Below are positions 51,945 through 60,230 of a DNA stretch of 64,000 bases, in pieces. Position numbers and translations under genes: made by a program. Source of the stretch: J051 sp040289295 (GTDB lineage: Bacteria > Armatimonadota > Fimbriimonadia > Fimbriimonadales > ATM1). The stretch is from assembly GCA_040289295.1 (NCBI GenBank), contig PSLA01000008.1, positions 1 through 64,000 of the forward strand, given 5' to 3'. A model generated the notes under the pieces. The model did no database searches and was not told the origin of the DNA. It saw only the letters and a list, made by a program, of their open reading frames with translations. The stretch's first letter is position 1. The number at the start of each line of letters is the position of its first letter.

Positions 51945-52529
51945 TCAGTACCGGCTTTCCTGCTTGCCCTTTGGCGCTATCGACTTGGAGCGGGCTCGAG
52001 GGGCTTCTCCGCTGAAGGGGCGGACAAGGCCGACAGGTCCGACGGAAAACAACGCTTCCGCGAGCGCGACGACCAACCCCTGAACGGACACCACGCCGCT
52101 CGGGCCGGGCGGTGAGCGCTTCAGCGTCATGACGCGGAACGGCACCCTTCCAAAGGCGAGGCCAATCTCGGTGGCCCAGGTGTCGGCGTTCGCCCCGCAG
52201 AGGGACGCCAATTCGCCCGCAAGGAGGCTGGGCGAAGGTTCCAGCAGGTTCATCCCGCACAATGCCGCCGCGACGCCGCCGTTCGCGAGCACCTGAACCG
52301 CGTTGCGTGGGTTGGGACGACCCAGGTCGGCAGCGAGGGATTCCTTGCGGCGTCGCGGCAATCGCCCGAGCGCGATCGAGGTGCAGAAGAACAGGAGCAA
52401 TGCGACAGCCATCCCCAGTCCTCCGCCTTCGAAGACGACCGCCCCCACCGCGAATGCCGCAATCGCCCCGCTTAGATGGAGAAGGCGCAAGGCGTACGCG
52501 AGCCTTGCAGCAAAATCCGCATAAAGCAT
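51945..52529 (-). CDS. DUF92 family membrane protein, C-terminally truncated
   Basis: The 195-residue protein shows the DUF92 marks ADTWATEIGLAFGR, FRVMTLKRSPPG and SGVVSVQGLVVAL, with hydrophobic segments at both sides. Full-length family members (about 240-270 residues, related to phytyl-phosphate kinases) continue with more membrane segments. Here the reading runs from about residue 155 into sequence encoded by the family C repeat (FSVGPVGLVRPFSG) and then stops. I infer that the original 3' end was lost when the repeat-bounded cassette arrived. It is ten bases after the HhH gene. Confidence 0.65.
   Translation of the reverse strand: MLYADFAARLAYALRLLHLSGAIAAFAVGAVVFEGGGLGMAVALLLFFCTSIALGRLPRRRKESLAADLGRPNPRNAVQVLANGGVAAALCGMNLLEPSPSLLAGELASLCGANADTWATEIGLAFGRVPFRVMTLKRSPPGPSGVVSVQGLVVALAEALFSVGPVGLVRPFSGEAPRARSKSIAPKGKQESRY
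52011..52052. repeat. Family C element, inverse orientation
   Basis: Read on the minus strand it gives GTTGTTTTCCGTCGGACC, then TGTCGG and GGCCTTGTCC. It matches 50859-50900 with few changes. It lies within the 3' end of the DUF92 reading frame. Confidence 0.85.
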
Positions 52530-52539
52530 GGCGCCTCTC

Positions 52540-52884
52540 TTAGATGAGATCGGCTCGCTTCCTGAGGCGCGAGTATTCCCACCAGGGCTTGGGCTCGATG
52601 CCGCGTGCGAAGTCGGTTACCGCGGCGAAAACGTCCGGCACGCAGGGGTCGTGCCGCGTTCCGTCCAGCTCGCACAGGCACCGATACATCTCATGGGGGT
52701 CTTGCTCCGCGAGCTTTTCAAGCGATCGGATGCCCAGCCTAAGTAGGTCGTCGGCGACGGCGGGGCCCACATTGGGAATCCTTTGGAGTTCTACCAGCAC
52801 GGCGGCGTCGGGCCCGGAACGATTAGAGGATCGTGCGTCCACGCTACATGTTCGACGCGCAGCCGTGGTGTCCTGCTTCTTCAC
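52540..52884 (-). CDS. Helix-hairpin-helix protein (Cdd1/'pathogenicity locus' family)
   Basis: Residues about 28-75 contain a helix-hairpin-helix: LVELQRIPNVGPAVADDLLR then LGIRSLEKLAEQDPHEMY. The following LCELDGTRHDPCVPDVFAAV and KPWWEYSRLR match the small family called Cdd1 or 'pathogenicity locus'. It may bind nucleic acid, but the role is not established. The start is a GTG. The DUF92 gene follows after ten bases. Confidence 0.75.
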   Translation of the reverse strand: MKKQDTTAARRTCSVDARSSNRSGPDAAVLVELQRIPNVGPAVADDLLRLGIRSLEKLAEQDPHEMYRCLCELDGTRHDPCVPDVFAAVTDFARGIEPKPWWEYSRLRKRADLI

Positions 52885-52997
52885 CTACGCGCCTTGTACC
52901 GCAGTTTGTGTGATGCAAGGACAACACCCCCGGGGCAGGGCTCGGAACGATGAGTTCGCCCGGCTCCCGGCTTCCTACCGGCACTTTTACGTGGACC

Positions 52998-53240
52998 CTA
53001 CTCCTTCTCTGATGTGTAAAGAGGGATATATCCCCTCTGGAGGGCGATTCGGACGGCATGCACGCGATTCCGGACGCCCAGTTTGCGGAACACCCGTTCC
53101 AGGTGGTAGTCCACAGTGCACTTTTGGATCCCCAACTCATCGGAGACCTCGCGACTGGTCATGCCCTGGGCGACAAGACCGAGGACCTCCGTTTCACGCG
53201 GTGACAATGGATTCTTCTTGACTCCTCTTTGACTCGGCAT
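52998..53240 (-). CDS. Small LuxR-type (GerE-like) helix-turn-helix protein
   Basis: The 80-residue protein consists almost only of a LuxR-type HTH: LSPRETEVLGLVAQGMTSRE, VSDELGIQKCTVDYHLERVF and RKLGVRNRVHAVRIALQRG. I chose the ATG at 53240, with AGGAG seven bases before it. The frame is open far upstream but without recognisable sensory domain. It is similar to stand-alone regulators such as GerE. Targets unknown. Confidence 0.8.
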   Translation of the reverse strand: MPSQRGVKKNPLSPRETEVLGLVAQGMTSREVSDELGIQKCTVDYHLERVFRKLGVRNRVHAVRIALQRGYIPLYTSEKE

Positions 53241-53440
53241 AGACATCTCCTGACTCCATTCCGTGCCCGGGGAGGGGTCACATAGCCTATTACGGGGCGC
53301 ACGGGCGGTTGGTGCCACGAATTTTTCAAATAGCCCCATTGAACCCCTTAGGGCGGTAGAGTACAAGTAGTTAGCATACCCGCTTCCGCCTCCTGCGCGC
53401 AACGCGTACTGGTGCCTAAGTAGAATCCCATAGGAAGCCG

Positions 53441-54598
53441 ATGAAGCCTCTCGCCATGCGCGACTTTGACCCCCGAGACCGCGAGCCGGTGCTTGAAATC
53501 TGGCGCGATGCATTTCTCGGGGACGACGCCGAGCCTTCTGAGGAGTGGTTCTGCCTCCCGGGAGCGCGGTTGTTCGTTTGGGAGAGGGAGGGAGAGATCT
53601 GCGCCACCGCGCGGGTGCACGAGTTCCAGGCATCGCGGGGTGAGGCTCGGCTGTCGTGCGGCGGCCTGGCTGTAGTAGCGGTGGCGCTACCGGTACGGCG
53701 GACCGGTGTGGGAGCGCAGGTGGTGCGCGAGTGCCTTTCCTGGATGCGCGCCGAACGGTTCCTTTTATCCTCTCTCTACGCTTTCCGCGAGGGGTGGTAC
53801 CGCTCGCTCGGATACGAGGTTTGTGGGCGCCGGTGGAAGGTTACCGTGCCGGCAAGCGGTCTGCCTTCGGTCGAGACGGCGCTTACGGTGCGGGAAGTTT
53901 CGGCTGACGACTGGCGGTTGCTTGAGCCGTGTCATGGAGCGTGGATTCGTCGGTATTCGGGAATGAACCCACGTACGGAGGAACGCTGGAACAAGGTGCT
54001 CGTCCCAGCGGGCAAGCCTCACACCATCCTCGCCGCGGGGGATCCCGTGGAGGTGTACGTGGTGCTGCGATCGACGGGGGAGTTTTCAGGCGAACAAGTA
54101 ATCAGCGAGGCGGTTTGGGCGACGCCCGCTGGCTACCGTAGTTTCTTAGACATCCTGGCGAAGGTGGGAATGAACCGATCGCGAATCTCTTGGTATGAAC
54201 CGCCTGACCTACCGTACCTCGTCGAGCACTTTGACGCGGACGTTGGAGTTTGCTTGGCACGCCCAATCATGTTTCGAGTGAACGACGTGCCAGGCGCGCT
54301 GCGCTCGCTGCGCCCCGATGCGGAGGGCGAGTTCACTGTGGAGGTAATGGACGCTGCGCTTCCTGAGAACCGGGGCCCGTGGGCGGTGCGGTTCAAGCCG
54401 GGCGAGGTCGACGTCACGGCAGCCGCGTCCGCCGAGATAGCCTTGGACATTCGCGCTTTTTCGCAGGCGCTGCTCGGGCAACCTTCGCTGCGCGCTTTGG
54501 CTTCGGCGGGCCGGGTGGCTTCGTGGTCGGAGTCGGCGCTCGGCGCGGCGGCTGCGCTGATGCCCGAGAGCGAGGTTTACTGTTTGGAGTTCTTTTGA
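53441..54598 (+). CDS. GNAT acetyltransferase, Eis-like
   Basis: Eis-like enzymes have two GNAT domains and a C-terminal sterol-carrier-like domain. Here the first GNAT (about 1-140) contains the acetyl-CoA loop VRRTGVGAQVVRECLSWM. The second (about 145-280) begins ALTVREVSADDWRLLEPCHG. The end (about 285-385) has EFTVEVMDAALPEN and LDIRAFSQALLG, as in the SCP2-like part. Substrate unknown; the family includes aminoglycoside and peptide acetylating enzymes. Confidence 0.85.
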   Translation: MKPLAMRDFDPRDREPVLEIWRDAFLGDDAEPSEEWFCLPGARLFVWEREGEICATARVHEFQASRGEARLSCGGLAVVAVALPVRRTGVGAQVVRECLSWMRAERFLLSSLYAFREGWYRSLGYEVCGRRWKVTVPASGLPSVETALTVREVSADDWRLLEPCHGAWIRRYSGMNPRTEERWNKVLVPAGKPHTILAAGDPVEVYVVLRSTGEFSGEQVISEAVWATPAGYRSFLDILAKVGMNRSRISWYEPPDLPYLVEHFDADVGVCLARPIMFRVNDVPGALRSLRPDAEGEFTVEVMDAALPENRGPWAVRFKPGEVDVTAAASAEIALDIRAFSQALLGQPSLRALASAGRVASWSESALGAAAALMPESEVYCLEFF

Positions 54599-54626
54599 TG
54601 CGACGGCAGCCTTGAGGGCAAGGAAT

Positions 54627-55115
54627 ATGAGCAAGAAGCAGGAGTTATTCGCGCGGTACTTCGTGCTGTTCCTGACGGGATTCTTTTCAGGCGGCGTTTT
54701 TCTTTTGATCGGTGCACTGCCCATCTTGCCTAGCGGATATTTCATCGTGCTGGGCTCGACGTTGATGGCTGTAAGCGTAATGGCTGCACTGATGGGAGTG
54801 TTTGTGGCGGGCGGGTTCAGCGGGCGGCAGCCCGTCCGGCAGAGGGCTGCCATGCCAGTGCGAACTCCCGTAAAAGTCGACTACAAGTTCCGAACGGACG
54901 ACGGGAAGGTACTTGTTGATGAGGAGCAGGCGGAGGGAGTTGAGCGGTGGCATGTCGTTCTTCTGACCAAGGCGAACCGCAAGCTTGAGACGGAAACTGC
55001 GCAGCAAGTGTATGACACCTGTCCTGAGGGAATGTGGGGCTGGGCGTGGCTTCAGGGAGACTGGATGGGGAAGTTTGAGCCAGACCCCGCGCTGCAGAGA
55101 CAGATGGAGCCGTGA
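54627..55115 (+). CDS. Small membrane protein, two transmembrane segments
   Basis: Of 162 residues, two adjacent hydrophobic segments lie at about 12-33 (YFVLFLTGFFSGGVFLLIG) and 40-68. A soluble domain of about 90 residues follows (VDYKFRTDDGKVLVDEEQAE, CPEGMWGWAWLQGDWMG). The start has AAGGA ahead. No family recognised. It lies between the acetyltransferase and the SDR genes, on the same strand. Confidence 0.7.
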   Translation: MSKKQELFARYFVLFLTGFFSGGVFLLIGALPILPSGYFIVLGSTLMAVSVMAALMGVFVAGGFSGRQPVRQRAAMPVRTPVKVDYKFRTDDGKVLVDEEQAEGVERWHVVLLTKANRKLETETAQQVYDTCPEGMWGWAWLQGDWMGKFEPDPALQRQMEP

Positions 55116-55135
55116 CCTCGCGGTAAAGTTCCAGC

Positions 55136-55861
55136 ATGAAGCGGGTGTTGATTACGGGAGCCTCGCGAGGAATCGGCCGCGCCATCACAGAGCGTCTGGC
55201 GCAAGACGGTTGGTTCCCCTTGGTTCACTATCATCGGCACGCCGACGAGGCCAGGGAAGTGGCACGCGCCTGCAGCGGCAAGGCCTGTGACCGGGGATAC
55301 GACCTTACGACTCTGGATGGCTGCAATGCCCTTTGGCGTTGGGCTGTGTCGGATGGCCCCGTGGACGCGCTGGTGAATAACGCGGGGGTGTACCGCTCTA
55401 TGCCGTTCAACCATCCCGACGAGCAGCAGTTCATCGAGAACGTACAGGTGCACTTTTGGACGAACCTGCGCGCTCCGCTGATTCTCACTCGACGGTTTGT
55501 GCAACAAGATCGGCCGGGTGCGGTAGTGAATGTTGCATCTCGGGTTGGCTTCAAGGGCGAGGCAGGAGCATCCGCGTATGCCGCTTCAAAGGCGGCGCTG
55601 ATCAACTTAACGCGTTCTTTGTCGGTCGAACTGGCGCCAAGGGGGCTTCGGTTCTTCGGGATTGCTCCCGGCTGGGTTGAAACGGCGATGGCGCGGCCCG
55701 GCATGCAGGAACGCGGCGAGGAGATTGCGGCAGGGATCCCGCTGGGTCGGGTCGCCACGCCGGTGGATTGCGCCGCGGTCGTCGCCTTCCTTCTCAAGCC
55801 CGAGGCGGAGTATCTCAGTGGCGTAGTCATAGACATAAATGGAGCGAGCTACTTCCATTGA
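55136..55861 (+). CDS. Short-chain dehydrogenase/reductase, FabG-like
   Basis: NAD(P)-binding Rossmann enzyme with TGASRGIGRAI near the N-terminus, NNAGVY, the catalytic Ser in VNVASRVG, and YAASK (Tyr and Lys). The ending EAEYLSGVVIDINGA is standard for FabG-like members. At 241 residues it has the usual size. Specific substrate is not predictable. Confidence 0.9.
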   Translation: MKRVLITGASRGIGRAITERLAQDGWFPLVHYHRHADEAREVARACSGKACDRGYDLTTLDGCNALWRWAVSDGPVDALVNNAGVYRSMPFNHPDEQQFIENVQVHFWTNLRAPLILTRRFVQQDRPGAVVNVASRVGFKGEAGASAYAASKAALINLTRSLSVELAPRGLRFFGIAPGWVETAMARPGMQERGEEIAAGIPLGRVATPVDCAAVVAFLLKPEAEYLSGVVIDINGASYFH

Positions 55862-55863
55862 GT

Positions 55864-57156
55864 ATGAACCTCATCCCGAATCCTGACTTTGAGCGAGGCA
55901 TGGGAAGCTGGGAGGCAACGCCTGGAGGCGTAACCCTCGTACAGACGCAAGCAAAGCGCTTTGTAATGCTCGCAGGCGAGCGCCGTGCGGCCGCTATCTG
56001 TTCCGACCCCGTTGACGTTGTGCCTGGCGCGGCATATCGGCTGTCGGTGGAGCGCGCGGTTCCCGGAGACGTGCAGGTGCTTTTGCTTTCACGCGAGGAG
56101 ACAAGGACGACGACGCCGGATAGCGAGTTCGTGGCATGGGGCACTCCTATCCGCGTCCAACTCACGACACCAGCGGGGAAGAGAGCTGCGGTCTCTCGCG
56201 TGTGCCTCGAGCCCGTAGGTCCCAGGTTGGAGATGAGCAGCGTCAGGGACACGCTGGCGTTCATAGATCCTGGCGAGGAGTATGAAATCTTGGTGGAAGT
56301 GGAGAATACGGGCAGCGAAGCGGTGAGCGGTGCAGCGGCGACGTTGATCGCCCCCTATCATGACCTCGCAGAGGAGCACCGCGATTTGGTGCGTGTTCCG
56401 TCGCTCGCTCCCCGAGAAGCGGCAACCCTCGCTTGGCTGATCAGCAAGCAGCACCGCGCGAGCGCGCCCTTTGAGATCAGGCTGGAGTATGGGCTGAAGA
56501 CCCAGACACTCGCCGGTACGACCCTTCGTCACCGACCCCGATCCCCGGAGCGAAAGACGCTCAAAAGCGTGGATGGCGGCTGGCAATGGTTCACCATCGC
56601 GAGTCGAGGACTTCGGCTCACGGCGCACGAAACGGACTTTGACTACGGGCCGATGCTCCTGACCGATGACAAGGCGCGGCGCGACCTTGGCATTATCCAG
56701 CGCATCGGGCGAGTGGTCCACCAGGAGGGCGCGAGCGACCTTTGGTCACGAAAGCGTCGCCTCACTGCCGCCGGTATCCAACTGGCCGGGCACAACGACC
56801 TCGCCGAGTGGGAGGTCGAGATTCGACCTGAGCACCGCCTGAAGGGGATCCTTATCGGGCTTTTAGTGACGCCCAAGCGACGCATCGCGGACGCCTATCT
56901 GGAACTGGCGCCGTTCCAGACGCTGCAGCCTCTACGAGAACGGACGGGAGGCTTCGTGGTGGGCCCACCCGGTAGTGCCGCTCACCTCGTGTGGAGCACC
57001 AATGCGCGGTTCGACCTGCGAACGCGGGTGTTGTCGCGCGCGGGGGTTGTCGTGCTGGCGTCCGGGCGATTGCCGCTCCTTCCGGGGCGAACGCTGCGCG
57101 CTGAGGCGGTACTGCACCGCTTCGAGGGGGGCATAATCGGCGCCGAACCGGCATGA
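55864..57156 (+). CDS. Hypothetical protein with CBM-like and CARDB-like modules
   Basis: The start LIPNPDFERGMGSWEATPG is typical of carbohydrate-binding-module-like jelly rolls (about residues 1-140). A second module (about 145-240) resembles an adhesion-type Ig fold (CARDB-like: FIDPGEEYEILVEVENTGSE). The C-terminal 190 residues are beta-rich and unrecognised. No signal peptide is seen, which is odd for such modules. The stop overlaps moeA (ATGA). Confidence 0.6.
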   Translation: MNLIPNPDFERGMGSWEATPGGVTLVQTQAKRFVMLAGERRAAAICSDPVDVVPGAAYRLSVERAVPGDVQVLLLSREETRTTTPDSEFVAWGTPIRVQLTTPAGKRAAVSRVCLEPVGPRLEMSSVRDTLAFIDPGEEYEILVEVENTGSEAVSGAAATLIAPYHDLAEEHRDLVRVPSLAPREAATLAWLISKQHRASAPFEIRLEYGLKTQTLAGTTLRHRPRSPERKTLKSVDGGWQWFTIASRGLRLTAHETDFDYGPMLLTDDKARRDLGIIQRIGRVVHQEGASDLWSRKRRLTAAGIQLAGHNDLAEWEVEIRPEHRLKGILIGLLVTPKRRIADAYLELAPFQTLQPLRERTGGFVVGPPGSAAHLVWSTNARFDLRTRVLSRAGVVVLASGRLPLLPGRTLRAEAVLHRFEGGIIGAEPA

Positions 57157-58364
57157 TCCCCTTTGAAGAGGCGCTTGAGAGCGTTAGAGCCTGGTCACGC
57201 AACGTGGACCCTATGGGTGTTGAACGAGTTTCACTCGCGGATGCTATCGGCCGTGTGTTAGCAACGGATGCCGTCGCTGATGCTCCATACCCCAGATTCG
57301 ACAACAGCGCAGTGGACGGCTTCGCGATTGGATGTGCAGAGGACGGTCGGGCAGGCGCCGCGCTTCGGGTGGTCGCGCGCGTGCGGGCGGGTGATCCACC
57401 GCTAACCAGTCCGATAGCGGCGGGTACGGCAGTTCGCATCTTCACCGGTGCGCCCGTGCCAGCCGGGACCTGGGGCATCGTGATGCAAGAGGACGTTACG
57501 TTGCTCGACGACTTGGTGGTCCTCGTGAAAGTGGCGGCGCAAGAAGGACAGCACGTCCGGCGCGCGGGCAGCGACATCAAGTCCGGCATGACCACCGTCG
57601 GAGCGGGGGAACGCATCAACGCCGGGCATGTCGCGCTCCTCGCGACGCTTGGGGAGCCAGAGCCAGAAGTGCGCGCCCGTGTGCCAGTGGCGGTGCTCAC
57701 TACAGGTGACGAACTCGTTCCCGCACACCAATCTCCTGCGCCTGGTCAGATACGAGACTCCAACGGTCCGATGCTCTTTGCCCTTGCTCAAGGCATAGGC
57801 TGTGCCGTTTCCCCGCCCTCTCACGTTCTCGACAGCGGGGAAGAGCTTGAGCGCGCAATCTGCGAGGCCACAAGCTCCCACCGCATCGTGCTGATCACGG
57901 GGGGAGCTTCCGTCGGAGATCACGACTTCGTTCCGTCTGTAATTCGGCGCCGTGGAGATGTTTCATTCCACGGCGTCGCCATTCGTCCTGGCAAGCCGCT
58001 CCTGTTCGCGTCGGTCGGAGGCACAGCACTCTTCGGCCTGCCGGGTAATCCTGCCGCTACGTTCGTGGGCTTTCATCTCTTCGTCCGGGAGTGTGTGGCT
58101 GGGATGCAAAGGGAGCGCTACGAACCGAGGTGGGTCGCCGTGCAGTACACGGAGCAGCACGAAGCTTGCGAACGCGATGACTTCATTCGTGCCACTCTCG
58201 ATTGGGGAGCCTCACCCCCTGAGGCAAGGGCCGTCCAGGAGCAGGGTTCGTTCGCCCTCCGGTCGCTCGCGGAAGCTGACTGCCTCGTGCGGATTCCAGC
58301 GCATGCGGAGCACCAGCCGGGCCAATTGCGCAAGGCTTTGCTTCTGCCTGAGCGGCAAGGCTGA
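57153..58364 (+). CDS. moeA: Molybdopterin molybdenumtransferase MoeA
   Basis: MoeA inserts molybdate into adenylated molybdopterin. Landmarks: PRFDNSAVDGFAI, AGTAVRIFTGAPVPAG, VAVLTTGDELV, QIRDSNGPML, LITGGASVGDHDFV and LFGLPGNPAATFV. The 403-residue length is normal. No other molybdenum-cofactor gene is in this window. It is coupled by overlap to the upstream hypothetical gene. Confidence 0.96.
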   Translation: MIPFEEALESVRAWSRNVDPMGVERVSLADAIGRVLATDAVADAPYPRFDNSAVDGFAIGCAEDGRAGAALRVVARVRAGDPPLTSPIAAGTAVRIFTGAPVPAGTWGIVMQEDVTLLDDLVVLVKVAAQEGQHVRRAGSDIKSGMTTVGAGERINAGHVALLATLGEPEPEVRARVPVAVLTTGDELVPAHQSPAPGQIRDSNGPMLFALAQGIGCAVSPPSHVLDSGEELERAICEATSSHRIVLITGGASVGDHDFVPSVIRRRGDVSFHGVAIRPGKPLLFASVGGTALFGLPGNPAATFVGFHLFVRECVAGMQRERYEPRWVAVQYTEQHEACERDDFIRATLDWGASPPEARAVQEQGSFALRSLAEADCLVRIPAHAEHQPGQLRKALLLPERQG

Positions 58365-58507
58365 CTGACTCTGCTGATGGCAGAGCCACGCCCGTAGCGA
58401 CGCACAGAAGATATCCTGCCAACAGACCAAGAACAGCTGTGAACGCGAATCGAATCCACCCAGGAATAGGCGGCTCGCCGTAGGTTGGCAGCTGGAACTC
58501 GTCTGCT

Positions 58508-58600
58508 GCCCTCACCCCAGCCCTCTCCCTGTGGGAGAGGGCGTGAAGGAAACCCTCTCCCATCGGGAGAGGGTGGCCGAAGGCCGGGTGAGGGCGGGTG
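58508..58600. repeat. Two family A elements downstream of moeA
   Basis: 58508-58545 (CCCTCACCCCAGCCCTCTCCC, tgt, GGGAGAGGG) and 58552-58600 (CCCTCTCCC-atc-GGGAGAGGG with arm ggccgaaggccgggtgaggg). The stretch 58365-58783 holds no convincing gene. Confidence 0.88.
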
Positions 58601-58783
58601 AGGCGGCTTAGGGCGCCTGGTCACTGCCGTCACTCCGAGAAATCATGCGGATCTCTTCTCAACCATCGGCTTGGAGTGCATGGCATATCTGGACCGGAGT
58701 GGTTTGTTGGCTGGGGTTGGTTGAACCACCGCGATCCGAACGTGCAAGCGGACAGTTCGGACTAGCTGCTCACTGGCAGACTG

Positions 58784-58869
58784 GTGCCTAAACCCGGCTC
58801 TGTGGCGGCGCTCGCAATCGGGATCGGTGCGTTGTTGGTGCGACGGCTCCGCAAGAAGGAAGCGCCATG
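58784..58869 (+). pseudogene. Remnant of a PEP-CTERM sorting signal
   Basis: The frame reads VPKPGSVAALAIGIGALLVR then RLRKKEAP. This is a full PEP-CTERM tail with Glu changed to Lys in the PEP motif. An in-frame stop lies just upstream (near 58763), and no start or exported domain can be found. It looks like the last piece of a lost exported-protein gene. Confidence 0.6.
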
Positions 58870-58904
58870 GAATCACAGACGACCGGTTCGTTTCGCTAAG
58901 TGGA

Positions 58905-59069
58905 TTACCTCAGCACAAGATACAGGACTACGGCGACAGTAAGGAGGAGCGTGAGCGCGGCGCAGGCCATCATGAAGCGGCAGCCGCGCTCCGGATTCAC
59001 GCCGCGGTATGGCTGATAGGGCGGCGCGTCGGGATCCTCGTGAGGGTAGCGGCTGCCGTGCGCTCTCAT
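58905..59069 (-). CDS. Small single-pass membrane protein
   Basis: 54 residues: a Pro/Tyr-rich polar part (DPDAPPYQPYRGVNPERG) and a C-terminal hydrophobic helix (MMACAALTLLLTVAVVLYL). The ATG at 59069 has GAGG upstream and lies ten bases downstream of mqnD on the same strand. No family recognised. Short length makes this less sure. Confidence 0.5.
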   Translation of the reverse strand: MRAHGSRYPHEDPDAPPYQPYRGVNPERGCRFMMACAALTLLLTVAVVLYLVLR

Positions 59070-59079
59070 CCGTTCGCCC

Positions 59080-59934
59080 TCAGACGGAGACCTCGGGCGA
59101 GATAACCTCCACCTCCACGTCGGGCACCAGCCCGATCTCCGCGCCCCTGCGGAGGAGTAGGCGGATTGCCTCGACGCCTTCGTCACCCATGTCCAGCGTC
59201 CGCTCGTTGACGTACATGCCGACAAACTCGTCACCCGTGTCGGCGTCAATGCCCCGCCCAAACTGCAGGGCGTACTTCAACGCTTCCTGCCGATTCTCGA
59301 GTCCAGCTTGGATGCTTTCATGCATCACCCGATTCAGTTCCGCAATGACGTCGCCGCCGAGGTCCTTGCGTACGACGTTCACCCCGAGGGGAAGCGGCAG
59401 GCCGGTATCCGCCTTCCAGCGCTCGCCGAAGTCCATCACTTTGACAAGCCCTTCTTTTTCCCAGGTTATCTGGCCTTCGTGGATGACCAGCCCCGCATCG
59501 TATCTGCCTGTCTTCACCCTCTCCATAATCTGGTCGAAGGGGACGACCTCATAGTTCGGGTCGGGCACAAACAGGTTGAGCTGCAAGAAGGCGCTGGTCA
59601 ACGTGCCTGGGACCGCAATGACCGTCTGAGCCAGTGCATCCTCTGAGAGCGGTGCGCGAGCCACGATCATCGGCCCGTAGCCCTCGCCAAAACTGCCCCC
59701 GTGCCTCAGCAGAGCGTACTTGTCGGCGACGTAAGCGAACGCGTGAACGCTGACGGCGGTCGTCTCAAGCCGCCCTTCAAGTGCCCACTCGTTGAGGGTC
59801 TGGATGTCCCGGAGGATGTGCTCGAACTCGAAGCGGGAGTTGACCCTGCCGGTCGCCAACCCCCAGAACATGAAAGCATCGTCGCTGTCGGGGCTGTGGC
59901 CGAGGCGGATACGGGTGCTCATTGGGGGGACCAT
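59080..59934 (-). CDS. mqnD: 1,4-dihydroxy-6-naphthoate synthase MqnD
   Basis: MqnD acts late in the futalosine route to menaquinone, on cyclic de-hypoxanthine futalosine. The start IRLGHSPDSDDAFMFWGLA is diagnostic, followed by VSVHAFAYVADKYALLRHG and YDAGLVIHEGQITW, a periplasmic-binding-protein-like fold. At 284 residues the length is typical. Other mqn genes are not in this window. The presence shows that the organism makes menaquinone by this route. Confidence 0.95.
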   Translation of the reverse strand: MVPPMSTRIRLGHSPDSDDAFMFWGLATGRVNSRFEFEHILRDIQTLNEWALEGRLETTAVSVHAFAYVADKYALLRHGGSFGEGYGPMIVARAPLSEDALAQTVIAVPGTLTSAFLQLNLFVPDPNYEVVPFDQIMERVKTGRYDAGLVIHEGQITWEKEGLVKVMDFGERWKADTGLPLPLGVNVVRKDLGGDVIAELNRVMHESIQAGLENRQEALKYALQFGRGIDADTGDEFVGMYVNERTLDMGDEGVEAIRLLLRRGAEIGLVPDVEVEVISPEVSV

Positions 59935-60230
59935 CTTACCTCGGCTGAGGATTGCCGATTGCGGTCGTGACTTCCGATAATGCGTATTATGTTGAGATCA
60001 CTTGCAAAAGCTACTGCTCCGGCCCGATTCTCGGCCCTGGCCCGCTCTTGACTTTGTCCACCTTGAGAGGTCCTGCTTGGTCGTACCCTGCGCGGAGGAC
60101 GCGCTGATGCAGTGCGAACGTGTGAACGGGTGGCCGTCTGGGTTGACTGCGATTCACGCGATCCAGCGCTTCGGATGTCAACTCAAGCGGCCCCCGCCGT
60201 CCAGGGGCGAAGGGCCGCTTTCCTTGTTCC
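59935..60230. other. Gap without recognised gene
   Basis: Nothing convincing is found here. There are no family A or B repeats. An open frame on the minus strand extends from inside the BNR gene but has no family and an unlikely composition. Confidence 0.6.

Noticed and set aside
58183..58563. Minus-strand reading frame with a membrane segment (GWIRFAFTAVLGLLAGYLL)
   Set aside because: Its start lies in a family A repeat and a large part is antisense to the moeA end. It may be a remnant, but I cannot support a gene.
259..58600. Repeated GC-rich palindromes as CRISPR arrays
   Set aside because: The copies are single or in twos and threes, at irregular distances, without spacers of constant length and without cas genes.
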